A stretch of 64,000 nucleotides of DNA from Soonwooa sp032078105 (GTDB taxonomy: Bacteria; Bacteroidota; Bacteroidia; Flavobacteriales; Weeksellaceae). The notes below the pieces were generated by a model that saw only the letters and a program-made list of their open reading frames with translations, was not told the origin of the DNA and did no database searches. This document shows, piece by piece, positions 35,566 through 43,173 of this stretch. Numbering within the stretch: the first letter of the stretch is position 1; each line of letters begins with the position of its first letter. The stretch lies in the NCBI GenBank assembly GCA_046269235.1, contig JBJZOS010000001.1, positions 496,001 to 560,000 of the forward strand. The letters are read 5' to 3'. The position numbers and the translations under genes are program-made.

Positions 35566-38500
35566 TTAATGTAACATCAATATTTTCCCTATATATTCAG
35601 ATACATTCTCCTTTTGAAAGTAAACATGATTTGTATTAAATTCTTCAATACTCAGATTATCCTTCCAGTTTACTTCTAAATAAGAAGTATTTGATATAAT
35701 ATAAGAATCCAATTCAATACCCGCTTTTTCCACTTGTGGTTGAATTTTTTCCTTTAAAACTGTATAAAATTGAATTTTAGGATCATTCATTCCTTTGGAA
35801 TTACGTATTCCTTTAGGATCTATAAATTTTATTTTTTGTTTGTCACCGTCTACAATCCACAAAATAAAATCAGGATAGAAATTGTTCCCATCTGTAAAGA
35901 AACCTAAACCTTTTTTACTTTGATTTCTCAATACATGAACTTCCTTACCCTCTAAATGACTTGGTTTTGTACCTATATAAGTTATTAAATCATCTAAGAA
36001 TTGTTTTTCAGAAGCATCTAATGGAATAGGGCTGACTTGTAATTTTTCTTTATATCCTTTTCCTACATAAACCAAAGGTTTGTATAAGTGTAATAGATTA
36101 TCAAACGCTGATACTTCATTTCCTATTTGAATTGAATCAAAAGCAGGATTCATTACTTTTGTTTTTAGCTGCTCAATTTTTGTTTGATAAAATTCAATTT
36201 CTTCTTCTGTATTTAATCTAAAATCGTATTCTAAAACGAAATTATCATCTGTATTACTTAAATGAATCGCTTCTACGTGATCTGAATTGAATTCATTCTT
36301 ATAGAATAAATAAAACTGTTCTATGTATTTTTTTAGTAAGGTAATGGCTAATTCTTGCCAAATTTGCACATTAATAAATTGCTTAAATTCTAAATTATGT
36401 GCTGGTATTAATAGATTATACCAAGACACTTCATTTAAGATGGCTTGTAATTGTTCTAACTCTATTTTTAAATTATGATATCCTTTATCTGCTTTAAAGT
36501 TTTGAATGGCTAAGTAAATGGCATTCCAATTTAAAAATGAAATATGCTTTGAACTTAAAAAGCTACTGTTTTTGTTGACGGCATTTCCAGAACTTTTCTT
36601 TTGTAACACATCAATTTTTGGATACCAATCCAATTCCACCATTTTACCATCAAAAATGGATGCTTTGTACACTAAGGGCACAAGAACTTTTTGTTTAAAG
36701 TTTTCAGAATCTTTAACAGCAATTAGTTTTAATCTATTTTGTTGTACAATTTCTTTTTGAATCGTTGGAACTTTTATCGTTATCCAAGCCGAATCGTTCT
36801 TTGGTAAACCTTCTTCTTCTAAGAACTCTTTGAATTTCTCCATATAGTCGGCTTTTACACCGAAAATCTGAAGTGTTTCTAAATGTCTTAGGTATTTTTT
36901 CAATGCTTTAATATTATCTGGTTTTTGATAACCATCTAAGCCTGTTGAACGCTTTAATGAGAAATTATAACCTTTTAAACGAACACCTCGACCAAATAAC
37001 TGAATAATTTGCGAACCTTCGCTTTTCCCTACGTTCATTAATCCCATGGAAGATACACGCCATGATGACCAACCTTCTGAGAACTTTTTAGATCCAATCA
37101 ATAAATTGATGGATGAAGTATCCTCGTTAATCTTTTTAAATAAAGAATCAGAGAAATCACGTTCTGTTCCTAACACATTATTAGAAATTGCTAATTCATA
37201 TAGCTTTTTTTCATCGCCTACATTAATAACACCAAAATAATCATTATCACCCACACGAAGACCAAGCTCACCATCTGCACCTTTCAGATTATCTACATAC
37301 AGATTAGCACCAATTGTGGTGTTATTGAATACCAATTCATTGATTAAATTGAAGATGGTTGGTGCATCCAGATTTTGTTCTTCGATATAGGAAAATGAAG
37401 TTTCAAATATTGAATACCCATTTTTATCTACCAATCCTGCTTTGTCAGTGATAACTGCGTCTATATTCTGAATAGAAACCGTTGGATTCTTCAAGAAATC
37501 TGTTAGGAAATAAATAATTTCCAAGACATCCGAAACGTCTTTTCCACCTTCTTTACGAACTGCATTTACTTTTCCTCCTACAAAAATCCACAAAGGTTTA
37601 TGCAAAAGGAAATCTCTTAACGAAGTCTTCTGTTCTTTAAAAATCAATTGTTGTTGAAAGAAAGAAACTAAATTCGCTGTTAAATATAATTGCTGATAAG
37701 CGGTATTATCTTCTTTTAAATTTAAAATACGGTAATCTTTACCATAGCCATCTTCGTAGAAGTATTTGTAAGAATAATCGAATAAGATACTTTTTGCATA
37801 TTCTTGAGTAAACTCGGTTTTCTTAGCTCCTGAAGCAGCATTAATCGCTTGACCAAATGTTGCTGAGTATTCAAAAGCGAAACCTGTTAAACTCAATTGA
37901 TCTCTGAATCGTTTCCAGGAATCACCAGACATTCCTCCGTGACCCTCGTCAATCAAAACTAAGTTGTCGGTTTCGAAACTTTCTACGGCAACTGTTTTAT
38001 CACCACTGTTTTCAGCCAATTTAGTAATCTCTAAGATTTCTACTTGCTTACCTGAAAACATTCCTGAATCGTTTTTAGAGAAGTTATTCGCTCTAATATC
38101 AGAAAGCTTAAACTCTGCTAAATGTTGCTTGGTTAATCCTTCATTTGGCGTTATTAGCAAAACTTTGTTTTGATGGCCTTGGTTGTATTGGTTGGCATAA
38201 TGCAAATATTGCTTAATGTTGATGTGCATCAGCAAGGTTTTCCCCGAGCCGGTAGCATTCCAAAAAGCTAATTTATTTAAGCCTTCCAGCGAAAATTTTG
38301 AAGCTGTAAAAACATCCTTATCTTTTTTCTTTCCTGTGCCTGTGAGCGTCAGCTTTGAATTAAATTCAGCGACGTATTCATTCAAATCTGCCAACAGTTT
38401 TACTTTATTACTAAAATACTTATCCAAGTAAACTTCTGTGAACAATAAAGAAAGGTATTGGAAATATTTCCAAGTAATCTGTTCCTCTCGTTTTTCTGAA

Positions 38501-38763
38501 ATCTGTTTGGTATAGTGAACAATGTTTTCATCATAGGTTTGCAGCATCGTTGCTGTGATATGTTCATTATTGTACATATGCGCAAGTAAAGTCTGCAAAT
38601 ATTTTGTATTGCCTTCTTCGGTATAGCCCTCATTAGAAGACAATTTTAATTCCGTAAATATTTCTACACCTTTTTTCCCAATGATTTTTTTACCAATGCT
38701 ATCAATTCCGAAAAGCGATAGCATATACTTATTGAGTACGAGCTTATCGTGAAAGTTTGCCAT
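35566..38763 (-). CDS. Type III restriction-like helicase-nuclease (Res)
   Basis: 1065 residues. Superfamily 2 helicase motifs: WNATGSGKTLLMHINI (~168-183), LIDEGHGGM (motif II, ~272), FEYSATFG (motif III), LIGSKKFSEGWSSWRVSSMG and IIQLFGRGVRLKG (motif VI, ~590). The C-terminus has NFYPDFILWIV and, 18 residues on, IKFIDPKGIRN (~963-990), a PD-(D/E)xK nuclease pattern as in type III Res subunits. It should translocate on and cut DNA lacking the host methyl mark. The small SecB-like gene ends 5 bases upstream. Confidence 0.88.
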   Translation of the reverse strand: MANFHDKLVLNKYMLSLFGIDSIGKKIIGKKGVEIFTELKLSSNEGYTEEGNTKYLQTLLAHMYNNEHITATMLQTYDENIVHYTKQISEKREEQITWKYFQYLSLLFTEVYLDKYFSNKVKLLADLNEYVAEFNSKLTLTGTGKKKDKDVFTASKFSLEGLNKLAFWNATGSGKTLLMHINIKQYLHYANQYNQGHQNKVLLITPNEGLTKQHLAEFKLSDIRANNFSKNDSGMFSGKQVEILEITKLAENSGDKTVAVESFETDNLVLIDEGHGGMSGDSWKRFRDQLSLTGFAFEYSATFGQAINAASGAKKTEFTQEYAKSILFDYSYKYFYEDGYGKDYRILNLKEDNTAYQQLYLTANLVSFFQQQLIFKEQKTSLRDFLLHKPLWIFVGGKVNAVRKEGGKDVSDVLEIIYFLTDFLKNPTVSIQNIDAVITDKAGLVDKNGYSIFETSFSYIEEQNLDAPTIFNLINELVFNNTTIGANLYVDNLKGADGELGLRVGDNDYFGVINVGDEKKLYELAISNNVLGTERDFSDSLFKKINEDTSSINLLIGSKKFSEGWSSWRVSSMGLMNVGKSEGSQIIQLFGRGVRLKGYNFSLKRSTGLDGYQKPDNIKALKKYLRHLETLQIFGVKADYMEKFKEFLEEEGLPKNDSAWITIKVPTIQKEIVQQNRLKLIAVKDSENFKQKVLVPLVYKASIFDGKMVELDWYPKIDVLQKKSSGNAVNKNSSFLSSKHISFLNWNAIYLAIQNFKADKGYHNLKIELEQLQAILNEVSWYNLLIPAHNLEFKQFINVQIWQELAITLLKKYIEQFYLFYKNEFNSDHVEAIHLSNTDDNFVLEYDFRLNTEEEIEFYQTKIEQLKTKVMNPAFDSIQIGNEVSAFDNLLHLYKPLVYVGKGYKEKLQVSPIPLDASEKQFLDDLITYIGTKPSHLEGKEVHVLRNQSKKGLGFFTDGNNFYPDFILWIVDGDKQKIKFIDPKGIRNSKGMNDPKIQFYTVLKEKIQPQVEKAGIELDSYIISNTSYLEVNWKDNLSIEEFNTNHVYFQKENVSEYIGKILMLH

Positions 38764-38768
38764 ATCTG

Positions 38769-39203
38769 TTATAGTTTAATATGGATATCTTCTGTAAACA
38801 TTTTATCTACGTTTACTAACCCGATAATGAATTGGTTAAAAGGCGTATTTTTTGTATTCGCAAATAAAACACCACGAGCTGTTCCCGTCGTAATCATTGC
38901 TAAATGTTTTGCAAAGCCACAAGGTAAAATGATCGACTCCGTTTGAACTAATTTTTCTTTAAATGCGTTTGGCTCAATTTCAAAATAACATGTTATTTCT
39001 AATTTTGTTAATGGCTGATTTTGTTTATGTAACATAAATTCCATCGCCACTGCTATGATATTATTTTCTGCATCACAACCGAATCCAAAACCAATTTGTT
39101 GTTGGATACGTTCTTCAATGGCTAATGCATCTTCGAAAACTGAAAACTGATGTTCTTCTACTTTAACAATTTTAAATGGTATTGGTAATTGTTTTGTACT
39201 CAT
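38769..39203 (-). CDS. SecB-like chaperone of a putative TAC module
   Basis: 144 residues, no signal peptide. The strand pattern resembles SecB: PIPFKIVKVEEHQFSVFEDA at the start, LEITCYFEIEPNAF in the middle, then ILPCGFAKHLAMITTGTARG and a C-terminal GLVNVDKMF that aligns with the SecB PVNFDALF segment. SecB-like proteins next to HTH antitoxins act as the chaperone in toxin-antitoxin-chaperone systems. It begins 4 bases after the HTH gene and ends 5 before res. The call rests on eye alignment only; a fold prediction would settle it. Confidence 0.6.
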   Translation of the reverse strand: MSTKQLPIPFKIVKVEEHQFSVFEDALAIEERIQQQIGFGFGCDAENNIIAVAMEFMLHKQNQPLTKLEITCYFEIEPNAFKEKLVQTESIILPCGFAKHLAMITTGTARGVLFANTKNTPFNQFIIGLVNVDKMFTEDIHIKL

Positions 39204-39207
39204 AAAA

Positions 39208-39648
39208 TTAAGCTGTTAAGGTGTTATAGTTATTCTCATAAATACTGTCCTCACTCATTGTGATCTCAGGTTTAACTACCTTAGTAATATTTGTAAAAGA
39301 ATAATCGTCAGAATAAGTTACTTTTACTTCTTCTGATTGTGACGTAGTTGATTTTACTACCACGTTAATTAATTCAACGCTTAATATTAGACCTAATTTC
39401 GCAAGGGTATCTAAGGTGAAATTTTCGTTTCCTTTTACCCATTTATTTACTTGCTGAGGAGAAACCTCCATTTTTTCAGCTAAGTCTTTCTGCTTCCATT
39501 TTAACTCGTCTAATCGAGTAAGGATAGCAATAGCTATTTTATTAGAAATTTTAGTATAGGCTTTTTTAGCAAGTCTTGCTTTAGCTCTTTCTACTGTTTT
39601 TGTTTCTTCTTTAGATACTAAATTCAGAAATTTTTCTTTGTTCGTCAT
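39208..39648 (-). CDS. HTH (XRE) antitoxin-like protein with C-terminal extension
   Basis: 146 residues. The XRE helix-turn-helix spans ~45-95 (LDELKWKQKDLAEKMEVSPQ, QVNKWVKGNENFTLDTLAKL). It follows a basic N-terminal part and is followed by a ~50-residue tail (TYSDDYSFTNITKVVKPEIT) rich in Tyr, Asn and Ser. HigA-type antitoxins of TAC systems carry such a disordered chaperone-addiction tail. It begins 1 base after the preceding RelE/HigB-like gene, the toxin-first order seen in higBA. Confidence 0.75.
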   Translation of the reverse strand: MTNKEKFLNLVSKEETKTVERAKARLAKKAYTKISNKIAIAILTRLDELKWKQKDLAEKMEVSPQQVNKWVKGNENFTLDTLAKLGLILSVELINVVVKSTTSQSEEVKVTYSDDYSFTNITKVVKPEITMSEDSIYENNYNTLTA

Positions 39649-39649
39649 T

Positions 39650-40177
39650 TTAACTTTCGTTTAGAAATTCAAAAAATGATTCTCTGTCTAGAATGCCCAT
39701 TTCGCTTAAGTATGCTTGGGCCTGGTTTAATTTATTTAACTCTACTCTTGTATGTTCTCGATCTTGCATTAAATGCTGTAAAGGCAATTTTATGGCGCCG
39801 CCCGTAATTACAAAAGTATCCTCGTCTATTTTAATTGCATACATTCTTAGACAATATTGTCTCCCTTTTTGTAGAGATAAAATACGCGCACCCGATTCTA
39901 AATTATGTAATGGTTTAAAAAAATGGCTTAGTGTTTTGTCTTCTACTTCTGTAATTTCAATTAATTTTTCATCTATTTCTTGGGCATCCTCCACAATATA
40001 TTCTGCTATCTGAGGAATGGTTTTATTGGTTGGTATGTCTTGTTTGTTTTCTTTTAGAAAATTGTAAACATATTCCATATCGTCCCATAGATCTAGTAAC
40101 CTATCGTATTCATTATCTGCTTCTCCAGCATAACGAAAAGCAAATAACCGTTCTGCAAATATATTAACTATTTCCAT
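39650..40177 (-). CDS. RelE/HigB-like putative toxin
   Basis: 175 residues, longer than the ~100 of minimal RelE/HigB. The segment GARILSLQKGRQYCLRMYAI followed by KIDEDTFVITGGAIKL (~95-135) has the strand order and basic residues of the RelE/Gp49-like fold. The N-terminal ~90 residues are helical and acidic (ADNEYDRLLDLWDDMEYVYN). The pairing with an HTH gene one base away, then a SecB-like gene, supports a toxin role. Homology is not certain, and the partner context is the stronger argument. Confidence 0.5.
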   Translation of the reverse strand: MEIVNIFAERLFAFRYAGEADNEYDRLLDLWDDMEYVYNFLKENKQDIPTNKTIPQIAEYIVEDAQEIDEKLIEITEVEDKTLSHFFKPLHNLESGARILSLQKGRQYCLRMYAIKIDEDTFVITGGAIKLPLQHLMQDREHTRVELNKLNQAQAYLSEMGILDRESFFEFLNES

Positions 40178-40212
40178 AAAATCAACTTATAAGTTTATTT
40201 TTTATAAGTATT

Positions 40213-43167
40213 TTACAATTCCGAAATATTAAACATTTGCTTGAAAAAGGTTTCTTCGATTAGTTTTACTTTGAAAGTATCTTCACCAGTACGCATATTA
40301 TCGAAATGATGATCGCCATTGATGTAGATTTGGTCAAACTCTGAAGAGCGTACGCTATCATAGATTTTACGGAAACGTTGCGCGGTTTCTTCATGGGTTG
40401 TGGTTTCCAGATTGCGCCAAATGACTAATGTTTTGATACCCTCTCTGGTTTTACCCTCTACAAACTTGATATCGCCAACACGCTGTACACGTTCTACATA
40501 CAAGCCAATGAGATAATTGAAAGTTTCTACCAAATCTACTTTTGTAGGCACCAACTCGTTATTCTCTGTTACCTTCAATTGATAATTGAATGGATTGCGG
40601 AACATTTGCACATTGAACAGATGATCTTGTGTTTCTACATCCAACATATAATTTAAGAGGTACTCTTCTTGCGCTTGCTCCTCAAAGTTTAATAAAGCGG
40701 CATTGGTTTTATTGGGTAACTGCAAATTGTTTAAGGCATCTTCATACGATTCTAACACTTGGTATTTGAAGATTTGCGAAATACCCACTTTATCCTGTGG
40801 TTTCCCATTTTTCCAGTTATCGGTATAGATGACTTTTTGAATACGTGGTTTGGTTACGGTATTAAAATACGTACCCATTTCTACCAAAATGTATTTACGA
40901 TTTCCGCCATCTTCACGATTTAGTTTTATAGTTGCGTGACCCGTTGTTCCTGATCCAGCGAAGTAATCGAGAATAATAGGTTTATTTGAAAGAAGTCTGT
41001 TAAAACTCACTAATTTAGAAACTAATGTAGAAGGTTTAGGGAAAGAAAAATTTGACAAACCTAAATTTGCCAATTCTTTGGTAGCTCCTTCATTCGTATC
41101 AACACCGCTATCTTTATTAAGTTCTAACGTTATTTTATTGTTCGGTGCTTTATATTGTCCAGAATCAATTCTTTGGAATCTAACAGAAAATCTATCAGTT
41201 TTGACTATAAAATAAGTTCCTTTATTAATTTCATCGTAAACAGTTTCTTGCTTCCATTTAAAAGGGCCTTTTAAAATAACTTCATTTGAATTAAAACTAT
41301 TTTCAACAATAACCTTAGTAATTAATTCAACCTTATCTGGTTTCGAAAGGTCATAAATACCATCTGGAATATTAAATTTAATAGATTTAGGAGGAAAAAT
41401 TATTTCTTTATCAGCATTTCCACTATTTAGTAATGGTGCATCACCATTATTTAATAAATCTCCACAATATTCTATATTATTAAATTCCTTTTCAAAACAA
41501 TGAATATATTCAACAGTTTTTCTAGATTTATATGATAAAGCAGGAGGTGTACTCGTTTTTGTCCACAAAAAAGTTTCGGCAAAATTACTAGCTTCAAATA
41601 TTGAATTTAATAAAATCTTTAAATTTTCTTGTTCTCTATTATCTATACTTGCAAAAAAATTACCCTGGTTTAATACTAAATTTTTAGAAATTAATACTCT
41701 ATCATATATTAAAGATAACCAAGAACTGTGTTTAAAAGAATCCTTGTAACTAAACCCGTCACCCTCTGTATTATAAGGCGGATCAATGTAAATTGATGTA
41801 ATTTTCTCTTGATACTTCTCCTGCATCAGATTCAATGCCTGGAAATTCTCAGAATTAATTAATAAACCATTGGTTTCTTCGTCTAAATTGTCGAATTCGG
41901 CTAATAATTTGTCTTTAAATTCTTCCGAGAAATGTTTAGTGTCTAGAACAAGAAATTGTTCAAAAGATATCTGTTCTACTGATGATACAGCAACATCAAA
42001 TAACTCTTTCCATTCGTCTAATTGTGCTTGATTGGCTACAATTTCAGCATAATATGTTGAAGGAATACGGTCTAAGGTGATGCAGTAATGGGTACTGATG
42101 ACAAATTTTTTCTTTAACCATAATTTCTTTTGGAAATCTTCTATCTGTGCTAAGAAGGTAATAATCTTCGATGCAACGGTTTTCAAGGCTTTTATCTTGG
42201 ATAACTGCGCTGTAAAAAAAGCAGGATTCTCGGTATTGATGTCGTCGATGTATAAGACTTCGTTTTTGATGTAGAAATCCAACTCACGGCGTAAAAATCC
42301 ACCCAAATCTTTATGGATAAAATAATCGAAACTGTTACGCGAAATAAAATCGTTGAGATGTTTTTCTAGAATCGTACGGTTCTTATTTTTCTCAGTTGGT
42401 GCTTTGTCAAATGCTAAAGCAAACTCAGCAGGAATATTGTTTTGAATGACTTCAATTGCCTTCGCTTCAAGGTCAGCTTGTTTTACCGTTTTCTTATGTG
42501 GTTCGTAGGTAAAGTTGATGTATAATTGTCCATCGATTACTTCCACAGGCTGTTTCTCATCAATCGCAAAACGACGTTCTTGATCGCCTTGGGATTTATT
42601 GTTGTTTTGCTCGGTAGAAGCTTCTTTTAATTGGAAATGAACCGATTTGCCATCTTTTAATTTAAAGCTGTAATTCTTTAAATATTCTGATGTTTTGATA
42701 TAATACTGGTCGTGGTTTGCCCAATGTAGTTTAACTTCTTCCCCTTCGTAAGGAATCGCATACACGTCTTTCTTGTAACGACGTAACGAAATAAAATCTC
42801 CGTCTTTGTAATAACGTTTGAAGAAATTAGCCAAATGTGAAAATACTTCTTGTTCTAAAGCATTGGTATCAATCACATTTTCTAACTGTGCTTTGAGGGC
42901 TATATATTTAGGCGCTGATTCGCGAGCAACACCCGCATCATCTAAAGATTTACCTATTTGATCTAATTCTGCCTGAATGGATGCAGAATCTTTGGACTGA
43001 GTTTGCGCTAAAATATCTTTGATATCTTTTGGTAATCTGCTATCGATAAAATCCATCACCTGATCGCGTTTTTGATTCATAATGCGGTAGATTCCAAAAT
43101 CTAAATCCGCTTTATCCATCTCGAATATTTCTTTTAAAACCTTTTGTAAGTTTTCGTAGTTGCTCAT
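40213..43167 (-). CDS. Type III-like site-specific DNA adenine methyltransferase
   Basis: 984 residues. The catalytic motif IYIDPPYNTEGDGFSYKDS (~458-477) comes before the SAM-binding motif DYFAGSGTTGHATIKLNRE (~732-750), the beta-class order of N6-adenine (Mod-type) enzymes, with a target-recognition region between. The ~450-residue N-terminal region (MSNYENLQKVLKEIFEMDKA) is large and of unassigned fold. It protects host DNA from the nuclease encoded downstream. It starts 6 bases after the SNF2 helicase stop; the TAC-like genes follow. Confidence 0.9.
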   Translation of the reverse strand: MSNYENLQKVLKEIFEMDKADLDFGIYRIMNQKRDQVMDFIDSRLPKDIKDILAQTQSKDSASIQAELDQIGKSLDDAGVARESAPKYIALKAQLENVIDTNALEQEVFSHLANFFKRYYKDGDFISLRRYKKDVYAIPYEGEEVKLHWANHDQYYIKTSEYLKNYSFKLKDGKSVHFQLKEASTEQNNNKSQGDQERRFAIDEKQPVEVIDGQLYINFTYEPHKKTVKQADLEAKAIEVIQNNIPAEFALAFDKAPTEKNKNRTILEKHLNDFISRNSFDYFIHKDLGGFLRRELDFYIKNEVLYIDDINTENPAFFTAQLSKIKALKTVASKIITFLAQIEDFQKKLWLKKKFVISTHYCITLDRIPSTYYAEIVANQAQLDEWKELFDVAVSSVEQISFEQFLVLDTKHFSEEFKDKLLAEFDNLDEETNGLLINSENFQALNLMQEKYQEKITSIYIDPPYNTEGDGFSYKDSFKHSSWLSLIYDRVLISKNLVLNQGNFFASIDNREQENLKILLNSIFEASNFAETFLWTKTSTPPALSYKSRKTVEYIHCFEKEFNNIEYCGDLLNNGDAPLLNSGNADKEIIFPPKSIKFNIPDGIYDLSKPDKVELITKVIVENSFNSNEVILKGPFKWKQETVYDEINKGTYFIVKTDRFSVRFQRIDSGQYKAPNNKITLELNKDSGVDTNEGATKELANLGLSNFSFPKPSTLVSKLVSFNRLLSNKPIILDYFAGSGTTGHATIKLNREDGGNRKYILVEMGTYFNTVTKPRIQKVIYTDNWKNGKPQDKVGISQIFKYQVLESYEDALNNLQLPNKTNAALLNFEEQAQEEYLLNYMLDVETQDHLFNVQMFRNPFNYQLKVTENNELVPTKVDLVETFNYLIGLYVERVQRVGDIKFVEGKTREGIKTLVIWRNLETTTHEETAQRFRKIYDSVRSSEFDQIYINGDHHFDNMRTGEDTFKVKLIEETFFKQMFNISEL

Positions 43168-43173
43168 GTTTTA

